Shown here: positions 34,460-43,841 of the stretch, piece by piece | Layout: every line of letters starts with the position of its first letter | Position numbering within the stretch: the stretch's first letter is position 1 | Source: Takakia lepidozioides | Lineage: Eukaryota; Streptophyta; Takakiopsida; Takakiales; Takakiaceae | DNA: 60,000 bases | Direction: 5' to 3' | Assembly: GCA_030704615.1 (NCBI GenBank) | Contig: CM060732.1 | Location: 69,237,053-69,297,052 of the forward strand | Made by a program: the position numbers and the translations under genes | The notes under the pieces: generated by a model | Databases searched by the model: none | Told to the model about the DNA's origin: nothing | What the model saw: the letters and a program-made list of their open reading frames with translations, nothing else

Positions 34460-34476
34460 CCTAGTTGCAAATTTGG

Positions 34477-34550
34477 ACGTGACGTGGCGTTGACGCGTCA
34501 GCGTCACGTCCGACGTCAGCGACAGACGTGCGTCACGTCACGTCCTAAAC
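34477..34550. repeat. Left subterminal ACGTGACG repeats of the large hAT element
   Basis: The words GACGTGACGT, GCGTCAGCGT, GTCCGACGT and CGTCACGTCACGTCC are clustered. A matching block lies next to the right end (47,738-47,800) in the same, not inverted, orientation. hAT transposases usually bind such subterminal repeats; that role is inferred. Confidence 0.6.
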
Positions 34551-34748
34551 CGACGTTACTATACATAAATATGTTTAGTTTTTTACTTTACTATTAACTA
34601 TTTACTATGAGAACCGACGTGGCAACCGATGTGGCCTCATTACGTGGACTTCATTAATTATCCGTAAAATTCATATATTATGATTTATATTGTCAATCAT
34701 GCGACCGTCAGCAAAGGTTGGTCGGACAAATTTTTATTTTTTTTAAAA

Positions 34749-35152
34749 TAGGTGCGACCACCAGAAGGGGGCACATTTTCTTATTTTTTAAATGGGTGCG
34801 ACCACAGCAGGTGGTGGTCATTTTCATTTTTTCTTATAGGTGCGACCACAAGAGAGGGTGGTCGCACATTTTTTTTTAAAAAAAAATTGGGTGCGACCAC
34901 CAGCAGGTGGTGGTCGCAATTTTTTCATTTTTTTTAAATAGGTACGACCACCAGCAGGTGGTGGTCGCAACTTTTTCATTTTTTTAAAATAGGTGCGACC
35001 ACCAGCAGGGGATGGTTGCACATTTTTAATTATTTTTTAAATGGGTGCGACCACGAACCGGTGGTGGTCGCAGACTTTTTCTATTTTGTTATTAGATGCG
35101 ACCGCTCCCTGGACACGTGGCGAGGCGTGAATGGGCAGCAGAGGCGGTCGCA
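34749..35152. repeat. Palindrome array 1 (about 8 units, about 50-bp period)
   Basis: Units of 27-31 bp with arms TGCGACCACC and GGTGGTCGCA around a spacer like AGCAGGT recur at about 34,751, 34,797, 34,841, 34,890, 34,942, 34,993, 35,045 and 35,096. They are separated by T/A-rich linkers of about 20 bp. The last unit (CGACCGC...GCGGTCGCA) has a longer spacer and is 20 bp from a TATA box. The perfect units can fold into 10-bp stems. Confidence 0.88.
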
Positions 35153-35172
35153 CGTCAGGCCTCTCGACGCAG

Positions 35173-35180
35173 TATATAAG
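35173..35180 (+). promoter_or_regulatory. TATA box of the kinase-like gene
   Basis: TATATAAG, about 20 bp downstream of palindrome array 1 and about 290 bp upstream of the ATG at 35,468. The related boxes of the other two genes in the element share the core TATAAGG. Confidence 0.6.
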
Positions 35181-35467
35181 GGTCTACCCCTCATTCCCAA
35201 ACCACTTTTTTCCCTCTCTGTGAGTGCGGTTCTGGGGCTTCTTGGAGTTTGAACTTTGGTGGCCAGGACTGAGCGTGGGGATGGGGGAGAAAGTGGATTT
35301 GTGTGGGGGAGGAGTTTTTGCCTTTTTTCCTGGACTGCGGGAGAGTTGCTTTGGGTACTATACCAATAGAGGGTGAGGAAATTGGTCTGCTAGTATATAA
35401 GGTTATCAATAGTCTGGGTTTAGTTTTCCGTTACGAAGCCGCGTCTATTCCGCAGAGTACTTTCATC

Positions 35468-36956
35468 ATGTCCGGAAACGTTGCTTCGAACGCAGTGTCA
35501 GGGGGTTCCTCGGGAAGTGGGCGTAAAGGTAGGAAGCGTAATCATGCACATGAACGGGATAGTCAGGTCAACAAAAAAGACTATCCAAGCGGAGAGGCCG
35601 CAAAGGTGGTGAAGCAAGTAGTGCTAGATTATTTGAAGGACAATGACATAATGCGTTTGAATCTTTTGTATGTCCGACATGGGAATGAGGGGTTCCTTAG
35701 ATTCCAGCACAATATGAGATGAGATGAGAGAGGCTTTGGTCGGGGATGAATAGGAGGAGACAGGACGAGTTCAAGTTCACGAAATGGATGAGGACCGGGC
35801 CCATGATGCCACATGGAATCTGAGGCAAACCATGGACAAGTTTGTTACGAGAACACCTGTAGCTGAAGGTCGCATGCCAACTTCGGAGGAGGAGTTTGTT
35901 TGTGCTTGTGGATTGGTGATCTGACATGGCAAAGGCCCACGCCAACGACGTACAAACCACTCCCCTGGAAGGCAGGGTCCTTGTCCGCGGATGCGGCATT
36001 GAACGTGAGATACATATCCACAAACGCACAGGTACAACAACTCGACGCGCCCAAACATGGAGGGTATGGTACAATTCGGAGGGTTAGAATTGTTGGGGAT
36101 CAATTCATTCCTCCATCTTGGGAGCTAGCAGGGAAAACGCCCAGGGAACAAAATGTTGAGCTTGCCAAGTCCAACATAACAATGAGGCGTTGCTGTAAAG
36201 TTCCATCATTTCGGCATCATAAAATATTTTTGCGTTGCATCCACGTCGAATGAAGTTACACACATTGGTGGAATGGGGGGACCATAGCGATCATGGTTGA
36301 GTATTGACAGGAAATGGGGAATGATCGGGATAACAGGGAGTTAATGGAACGACGGGGGACGGAGCAGGAAATGCAGGAGGTCAACCGACTGGTTCGATTC
36401 CGACAGAATCGCACCAATTGGCATGGGCGCTTTTGCACATCATGCTCAACGTCCATAATCACCACCTCTTGCACAACGACATGTCCCCCGACAACATCTT
36501 GTTGCATTTTCCACAAGGGTCTGAAGATGTGTACATCGGGGTATGCGATTGGGGGATGGCCTCCAACGGATGACCCAAAAACCACGTTGTACATTTTCGA
36601 GAGCAGAGACAAGATGATAAAGACTCTCGCACATAGATGGTGGATTGCACCTGAAATTGCAATTGTTCATAATGTAGCCAACAACCAGTCAGATGGCACA
36701 CACCTCGTAGGCCCCCTCTAACCGTGCCATCAGAGACTTTTGCAATTGGGAAGATAGCCCAGGCAATAAATGGGGTAACACGTTCGATGCAAGTTGTTCA
36801 ACGATATGTCTACTGGAACTGTTTTGCTTCGCTCTGGAAAACTTGTGTGTAGACACAGTAGAATTGCGGTACAAACTAGAAAATGTTGTGAAGCGTTTCA
36901 TGACGGGGCTATTCAATTGGCCTGAGCCCAAAAATTGTTGGAGGATGGCCTTGTAG
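35468..36956 (+). pseudogene. Protein-kinase-like cargo gene of the large hAT element (broken)
   Basis: The start is placed at 35,468 (MSGNVASNAVSGGSSGSGRK). A basic Gly/Ser-rich N-terminus leads to a kinase fold spread over three frames. It has a glycine loop HGGYGTIRRVRI (36,056-36,091), an ELAGKTP strand-3 lysine region (about 36,120), the hinge-like WWNGGTIAIMVEY (about 36,265-36,304), and the catalytic loop HNDMSPDNILL (36,472-36,504; H-R-D as H-N-D, with D and N kept). The magnesium loop CDWGMA (about 36,544, DFG as DWG), the activation segment end HRWWIAPEIA (36,632-36,661) and a C-lobe ending NWPEPKNCWRMAL (TAG 36,954-36,956) follow. A TGA at 36,305-36,307 and several frameshifts break it. 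The ancestor probably had an active kinase; its substrate is unknown. Confidence 0.72.
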
Positions 36957-37099
36957 ACCTCTGACTGTACATCATGTTTGAATAAATGTTGTTTTCAATT
37001 GTGTTTGTCTCGTACCATAATGTTTTAATGGTTTGTTACTTGGCCATGGCACCTGGGTCCATCATATGGGGATAATCAAGCACCACACCCACGAATCTT

Positions 37100-38350
37100 G
37101 AAAAGTGACAGTGTACACCGGGTCAATGGGTGAACCAATCGTTCCCCTGCCAAATGATTTTAGATTGATTTGAAACTTTGGGAGTGTGTTGTACATGCCC
37201 TCTTTAAGTTACCGGACAAGTATGAGGTCAATCTAAAATGGTTCTAAGGGTGAACCAATAGTTCCCCTATTAAATGATTCATGATTGAAAATTGGTTGAA
37301 AGGTTTAACGAGTCGTTCGGGGGCAAATGATTATTTCTTCGCTTGCAACTTTGTGTACGTGATTTGTACGTACTTAAGCACATATGGACCAAAGTTGAAC
37401 TTCAACAAAGTTGTTTGAATCGGTTATTCAAATTCATAAGGAGAAACAACCTTTCGCCTGCACATGAATTGTTTTTAATTCCATTCTGAAGCCATATGCT
37501 TGATAACAACATGAAGAGTTGCATGCAAAATATCACCATGAACAGACATCGTCTGCATCCAAAACAAAGTTATCTTCAACTTCATGCACTCTTCATAGAG
37601 AGTTCTGCAATAGTGAGCATAGAGCAAAGGATGAACGTTTTTTTCCAAACATTTTTCTTTGGTACATTTTTTGGCAAGATGTGGTGGTGTGAGGGTTCAA
37701 CTCACAGAACAAAATCAAGCCAAAAACAAAATCATTGCGCCACATACTCATTGCGCCCCACAATCCTATGCCCTCTAAATTTAGTAAAAATCCAGTTCAA
37801 TTCAAAATTGGATGAAAGGGTGAACGGAAACTTCCCCGATGAAATGATATTTTATTGCTCCGAAACTTTGCAAGTGTCTTCTACATGCCCTCTTACACGT
37901 CTTTGAGAAGTATGACATCAATCTAAAATGGTTTAAAGGGTGAACCAATCGTCCCCCTACCAAATGATTTTAAATTGATTTGAAACTTTGCAAGTGTCTT
38001 GTACATGCCCTCTTACAGGTCTTTCACAAGTTTCAAATCAATCTAAAATGGTTGAAAGGGTGAATCAATCATGAACATATCAAATGATTTTGGAGTGCTT
38101 TAAAGCTTTGCAAGTGTCTTTCACATGCCATTTTAAAGGTACCGGACAAGTATGAGGTTAGTAAAATATGGTTGAAAGGGTGAACCAATTGTTCCCCTAT
38201 CAAATGATTTTACATTGCTTTGAAGCTTTGCAAGTGTCAGCCACATGCCCTCCTACAAGTACCGGACAAGTATGACGTGAATAAAAAATGGTTGAAAGGG
38301 TGAACCAATCATTCCGCTATCAAATGATTTTATATTGGATTGTGTCATTG
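37100..38350. repeat. Tandem repeats of about 115-120 bp
   Basis: A unit built from GGTTGAAAGGGTGAACCAAT, CAAATGATTTTA, GAAACTTTGCAAGTGTCTT and a CATGCCCTCTTA...CAAGTATGA block recurs at about 37,120, 37,240, 37,800, 37,930, 38,050, 38,170 and 38,290, with more copies near 38,700-38,825. Between the early copies (37,560-37,770) is a partial copy of the segment repeated at 39.2 and 40.7 kb. No coding sequence. Confidence 0.75.
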
Positions 38351-38359
38351 CTTTGGTAA

Positions 38360-38700
38360 TTCTAGCCCCCCAATGGCCCATTGTAACCCTTGAATTACAA
38401 TTCAAAATGCAATTCAAGCCCTTAAATTGGTAATGTCAGTCCCTAAAATGACCAACCCGGCCCCCCTCAAATTGTAATTTGAGCCCTCCAATTCCAACCC
38501 CTCAAATTGCAATTGAAGCCCCTGAAATTTAATTCCAACCCTCAAACTTGCCCCTGAATGCCCTCAAATTGCAACTGTAGCCTGTGAAATTGGCAATTGA
38601 AGCCCCTGGAATGGCAGTTTCAGCCCCTCAAATTGCAAGTCCAGCCCCTGAAATTGGCAATTCAAGCCCCATAAATGGCAATTTCAGCCCCTGAAATTGG
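38360..38700. repeat. Short tandem repeats of an AGCCCCTGAAATTGG motif
   Basis: About a dozen diverged copies of a 20-30 bp unit around AGCCCCTCAAATTGCAATT. It is simple-sequence-like and has no coding signal. Confidence 0.75.
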
Positions 38701-38829
38701 CTATGGGTGAACCAATCATTCCCCTGCCAAATGATTTGGATTCATTTGAAACTTTGCGAGTGTCTTGTACATGCATCTTAAAGTTACTGGACAAGTATAT
38801 GTCAATGTTAAATGGTTCAAAGGGTGAAC

Positions 38830-40500
38830 CAACGTTCCGTCATCTCAAAGCGAACAAAAATCATTTGGATGGGCAACCATCCATCGGCCCATTGAACAAT
38901 TTCGGTTGATCTCATATTACTCTGGGGCCTCTTCCATGGTACACCCATGGGCCTCCCAACACGAAAGCGAACCAAAATCATCTCGATGGCCAACCATTTG
39001 TTGAGCCATCGAATGAATTTCGATTGATCTGATATTAGTCTGGGACCTGTGAGAGGGTGTCTCAAACGTACTGGCAAAGTTTGGAAGCAAACAAGTTTTT
39101 CATTCCGTTTTTGAATGGGGCGTGTAATGTAGCCATATGCAATGTGCGTGCCAAATTTGGGAGCGAACATAATTCATTTGGACCCAAAACCACAGTTTCT
39201 TTCCCTGTTTTGCACTCCAAACTTGATTTGTGTTCAACTTTATACACACTTCATAGAGAGTTCTGCATAGTGAGCGAAGAGAACACTTTTTTTTGGGGGG
39301 CATTTTTGATTGGTCCAAATTTTGGCGGGGGAGTAGTGGTGGAATGCTGGAAGCCGCAGAACAAAATTGAGCTCAAAACAAAATCGATACGTGCCAAAAA
39401 ACCCCCAATGAAAGGCAGTGCAAACCTATTTATTGGCTTAAAATTAATTTAAATTCAATTACATTATGGAATGGCTTGGTGTCGATGGGGAGGAAAATGA
39501 TTTATTCGTCTGTTGTGTCTCCGCACATGTATTGCACACATGTTCAACATGCGGGCAAAAGGGGGGGCTTCAACCACATCCGTTCAATGGGTGCAATAGC
39601 CGTGCACGCATTGCAGGATTTTTTTTCGCAATGAACAAAAACCAGATGACAACTGAACGCCTCATTGGCCCATCGAACAATTTCGATTGATCTCATATTA
39701 CACTGGGACCTATCAGAGGTACATTGAACACACTGGCCAAGTCTCAAAGCGAACGAAAATCATTTGGATGGGCAACCATTCGTTGGCCCATTGAACGAAT
39801 TTCGATTGATCTCATATTACTCTGGGGCCTCTTCCATGGCACATTGAACATTTGGCCAACTCTCAAAGCAAACCAAAATCATCTCGATGGCCAACCATCT
39901 TTCAACCGCATCCGTTTAATGAGGGCAATAACCGTGCACGCATTGCATGATTTCTTTTTCGCAATGAACAAAAACTAGATCACAATTGAACGCCTCATTG
40001 GCCCATCAAATGAATTTCGATTGATCTCATATTACACTGGGACCTATCAGAGAGTACATTGAACACACTGGCCAAGTCTTAAAGCGAACAAAAATCATTT
40101 GGATGGGCAATCATCCGTTGCCCCATTGAACAAATTTCGATTGATCTCATATTACTCTGGGGCCTCTTCCATGGCACATTGGACATACTGGCCAACTCTC
40201 AAAGCGAACCAAAATCATCTCGATGGCCAACCAACCGTTGAGCCATCAAATGAATTTCGATTGATCTGATATTAGTCCGGGACCTGTGAGAGGGTGTCTC
40301 GAACGTACTGGCAAAGTTTGGAAGCAAACAAAAATGATTTGGATGGGCAACCATCTGAATGAATTTCGATTGATCTGATATTAGTCTGGGACCTGTGAGA
40401 GGGTGTCTCAAACGTACTAGCAAAATTTGGAAGCAAACAAAAATGATTTGGATGGGAAACCATCCGTTCACCCGTTGAATTTATTCCGCTGGATCAGCTA
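38830..40500. repeat. Tandem and dispersed repeats with a TTTCGATTGATCTCATATTA core
   Basis: The core recurs at about 38,900, 39,020, 39,680, 39,800, 40,015, 40,135, 40,255 and 40,370, each followed by ACTCTGGGGCCTCTTCC or ACTGGGACCT. The copies also carry CAAAGCGAAC-A/C-AAAATCAT and ATGGGCAACCAT. Higher-order duplication is visible. Confidence 0.8.
39085..39560. repeat. Duplicate of the 3' end of the coiled-coil gene
   Basis: This segment is a near copy of 40,540-41,000. It shares CATTCCGTTTTTGAATGGGG, TAGAGAGTTCTGCA, GGCGGGGGAGTAGTGGTGG and the terminal ATTACATTATGGAATGGCTT. The last part of the duplicated DNA encodes the C-terminal residues of the coiled-coil protein on the minus strand, so the duplication includes the gene's 3' end and about 400 bp beyond it. 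Confidence 0.8.
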
Positions 40501-40909
40501 TTGCTTTGGGACCTGTTGGACTGTGTTTCGCGTGCTCACGATTTTTTGTTTTCATTCCGTTTTTGAATGGGGCATGTAATGTAGCCATATGCAACGTGCG
40601 TGCCAAATTTGGGTGTGAACATAATTCATTTGGACCCAAAACCACAGTTTCTTCCCTATTTTGCACTCCAAACTTGATCTGTGTTCAACTTCATGCACTC
40701 TTCATAGAGAGTTCTGCAACAGTGAGCAAAGAGAACATTTTTTTTGGGGGGCATTTTTGATTGGTCCAAATTTTGGCGGGGGAGTAGTGGTGGGATGCTG
40801 GAAGCCGCAGAACAAAATTGAGCCAAAAACAAAATCGATACGTGCCAGAAACCCCCCAATGAAAGGCAGTGCAAACTTATTTATTGGCTTAAAATTAATT
40901 TAAATTCAA

Positions 40910-42242
40910 TTACATTATGGAATGGCTTGGTGTCGATGGGGATGCAAATGATTTATTCGTCTGTTGTGTCTCCGCACATGTGTCGCACACATGCGGGCAA
41001 AATAGGGAGATGTTATCTACGTTTCGATTCGACAAACGTGTTGCACGTTGGAGGGAGGACAACGCTTCTTCTATCCGTGTTTCCTGCGATGCTAGATGGC
41101 CCGCCCATGTCACCCAATTCCGCCAATTCCCCTTCAACCATGGCCACGATTGGATTTGCATGGCATTTGAGTACCGATATGCAACAGCCCTAGCTTGCTC
41201 GCGTCCCCCCACAAGCTGCTCTAATTCTTGTTCTTGGGCCGATGTAATTTGCACGGCTGAACATTCCCCAGTTTTCACTATGGGGTCCTTCCCTTTTCTT
41301 GCCCTCTCCGCCGCAAGTCTTTCTTCCTCAACCCTCGCCGGGTCCAGTTCAGACGTTTGCACTTCATTCCCATGCCCGATTGAGTGAACCCCGTCGATGA
41401 CGCGGTCAATGTCCATTGGTGGCATATTCAAATGCGCCAATATGTCTTGCTCGTTGGTGATTGGCCTCGGGTCCTGAAGCACACCGCGTACGCTGTCGAG
41501 AGTCTCCAACCCCATTCTTTCTAGCAACTTCGCTATTTGCCACCGTTGCAAATGAACAATGTCCTGCAGGTCTTTGATGTGCTGTTCATATGCGGCCAAC
41601 TGTTCCTCCAACGGAGAGCGTACCTTGCCCTCCTCCACCTCAGACGTTGAAGGCCCGACTGCGGAGACCTGTTGCGAATCTGGAGGTTGGTCTGCAATTC
41701 CTCCTTCTTCCACCTCGTCGTTTCCATCGCACCGTATAATGTCCTGCCCTTGACGTATATACAAATCTGGGATATCAGAGAACATGTATAGTCTAGTACG
41801 CTGTCTCGCAGTGGCAGTTTGCTAATCCACCGGTCGCAATAAAATCAACTTTGTGTACAACATGGCCGCAAATAAATACGGGCCCTTGTTGTTGTTGCGA
41901 GCGATTGACCCCACAATGTTGTATGTACTTCCTCTGCCCTGTGGCGGAAATGCGGGTTGGCGCAGGTTTGCAAGCTAGCTTGATTTTGTTTGGTTTGTGG
42001 ATCATGCCTATCTCTGGGCCACAAACGATTTATGTGACACCAGTCCACAAATTTCCTAGTCACCAACCACCCACCGCTGCCCCAACTTCCAAACTTTCCC
42101 AACCTGGTTCCGCAAGAATGTTGGGGTCATTGTATATGTCCCAACGAAGTTCGCGTCTGGCCCCTTTTGGTTTTTTTTTGGGAGGTCCAGGTTCATTATC
42201 GTCATCCCTGGGATGACCTCCTCTGTCTTCCTCCTCCGCCAT
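40910..42242 (-). pseudogene. Coiled-coil cargo gene of the large hAT element, family not recognised
   Basis: The start is placed at 42,242 (MAEEEDRGGHPRDDD), followed by a basic PPKKKPKGARRELRWD stretch that resembles a nuclear localisation signal. The central part, through VTRKFVDWCHINRLWPRDR and QRKYIQHCGVNRSQQQQGPV, needs two frame changes (near 42,065 and 42,000) and a third near 41,800. From 41,785 the frame is open for 291 residues: an acidic N-part, a helical region with heptad-like LEEQLAAYEQHIKDLQDIV and LQRWQIAKLLERMGLE, and a Glu/Arg-rich helix RVEEERLAAERARKGKDP. I recognise no family. It could be a DNA-binding or accessory protein of the element. It is transcribed away from palindrome array 2. 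Its last 14 codons and 3' flank are duplicated at 39.1-39.6 kb. Confidence 0.55.
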
Positions 42243-42604
42243 TTATGGCTCTGGCTTACCCCTACTCGACAGATGTTTGCTAAGAAAAATGCTCTCCCAA
42301 CACTCCTAAATCGTACCTAATCCTACCCCTAATGAATCCTCCCCAAGTACTAGAGGCACGTGTCACTTCCTCGGCAGTTCTAAGTGGTATGACGCAATGT
42401 GCAATGAAAAAAACATGGGTACTAGAGGAGGCTTCCCCGGGAGGTACTCAGCATCGATTTCGTAGAATCCAACGGCCCAAAATACCCCCCACCCAACCAA
42501 TAGCACCCCTCTCCACTTGGACTCAATGACAAGGAATGCAACATCCCATTGCCCACCAAGTCTTGGTGTGAAGAAAAGTGAGGGAGAGAATGGCCTCCAA
42601 GGCC

Positions 42605-42611
42605 TTATAAG
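42605..42611 (-). promoter_or_regulatory. TATA box of the coiled-coil gene
   Basis: The minus strand reads CTTATAAGGCC, 57 bp from the first unit of palindrome array 2 and about 360 bp upstream of the chosen ATG. Confidence 0.5.
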
Positions 42612-42667
42612 CCCCCCCTCCACACTCGGGGCGTGCGCTGTCATTATGACTGCGCACGCTAGTAATA

Positions 42668-43380
42668 GCTGCGACCGCCAGCAGGGGTGGCCGCATCTTT
42701 TTTTCTTTTCTTTATTATGTACGACCACCAGCAGGGGGGTGGTCGCAGATTTATTTTATTTTTAATAGGTGCGACCACCAGTAGGGAGGTGGTCGCATAA
42801 TTTTATTTATTTTTTAATAGGCGCGACCACCAGCAGAGGGGTGGTCGCAGAAATTTTGTTTAAAACAAATAGGTGCGACCACCACCTGCTGGTGGTCGCA
42901 CTATTTTCCTTTTCTTTAATAGATGCGACCACCAGCATAGGGGTGGGCGTAGGGGGGTGGTCGCATAATTTTTCGATTTTTTAATATCTACCAACAAGTG
43001 CACTGAGTGCGACCCGGACGATTCTGGGGTCAAATCTTGCTACTTGATGGGTGTGGTATGGTTCGTGTGTGGTGCCCCATTCCTACGCCTCTTGGCGCAT
43101 AAATGAAAGAGTTATTTTCTCTTCTCACTACTAAGGGGCCTGATTTGTGAGCTGTCGTTCCCAGGTGTTTCCAAAAAATAAAAATAAAAAATAAAAAAAA
43201 TAAAAAATATTGCGACCACCAGCAGGGGTAATCAGTAAATCAGTAAATATGTGCGACTACCAGCAGGGGGGTGGTCGCAACATTTTTCTTTTTTTTTAAC
43301 AGTTGCGACGACCGCTACTGGTGGTCACACAATTGTTTTTTTAAAAATAGGTGCGACCACCAGGAGGTTGGTCCCCTTGC
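42668..43380. repeat. Palindrome array 2 (about 10 units, broken by a SINE)
   Basis: Units with arms TGCGACCACC / GGTGGTCGCA start at about 42,670, 42,720, 42,769, 42,820, 42,873, 42,922, 43,211, 43,250, 43,302 and 43,351. Most have the spacer CAGCAGGGG as in array 1, but the unit at 42,873 has the inverse CTGCTG spacer. A SINE (about 42,985-43,210) separates the sixth and seventh units. Confidence 0.87.
42985..43210 (+). mobile_element. tRNA-derived SINE, 5'-truncated, inside palindrome array 2
   Basis: The body matches the SINE at 7.1-9.3 kb. Shared words are AGTGCAC, GGGGTCAAA (decayed B box), GAGCTGTCG-T/C-TCCCAGG and an A-rich tail (43,174-43,207). The A box is missing or decayed. The 3' stem-loop is kept with different bases (AAGAG/CTCTT, 43,107-43,123). 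Confidence 0.65.
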
Positions 43381-43841
43381 ACCTATATGTATATTTGGAG
43401 AGGTAGATGAAAAGCACATGTATCGACTCCCCATGGATTTATGAAGGGTAAGATGAATGTTGGGAGCTACACCTGGCCTTTGTGGCTTTCGAAACCATAA
43501 TAGGAAATTAACAATGTAAAGGTAATGACGAAACACAAACACACGCACACCACCAAACCCTTTCTTGGGTACACATATTCCACCATTTTTATTCCGTACA
43601 CGTATGCATGTACCCAAACTGAAACATGGATATCCATGGAAACATACTACACATCATGTGACAGAAGTTATAGCTGTACCTAATTCCGTCTGGCACGACG
43701 ACGATGGTATGATCTCACGCCTACTACAAAATCTTCGTCCCCACTCACTTCACCCCCGTTCCCATGATCAATGCTAGAATCATGATCTCCATCTGTTTTT
43801 TCGTTTCGAGAGGCAACTGGCCGTTGGACCTGTAGTCGTCC

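Noticed and set aside
34452-34460. 9-bp target duplication (CCCCAAGGC), suggesting a Mutator element
   Set aside because: The LRR reading frame and hAT transposase favour 8 bp, and the ninth base matches by chance. TIRs of 10 bp also suit hAT, not the long TIRs of Mutator.
34749-35152. CRISPR-like regular array (about 30-bp repeat, about 20-bp spacer)
   Set aside because: The repeats are palindromes with diverged copies, the linkers are low-complexity T/A-rich, and the setting is a plant transposon. Not CRISPR.
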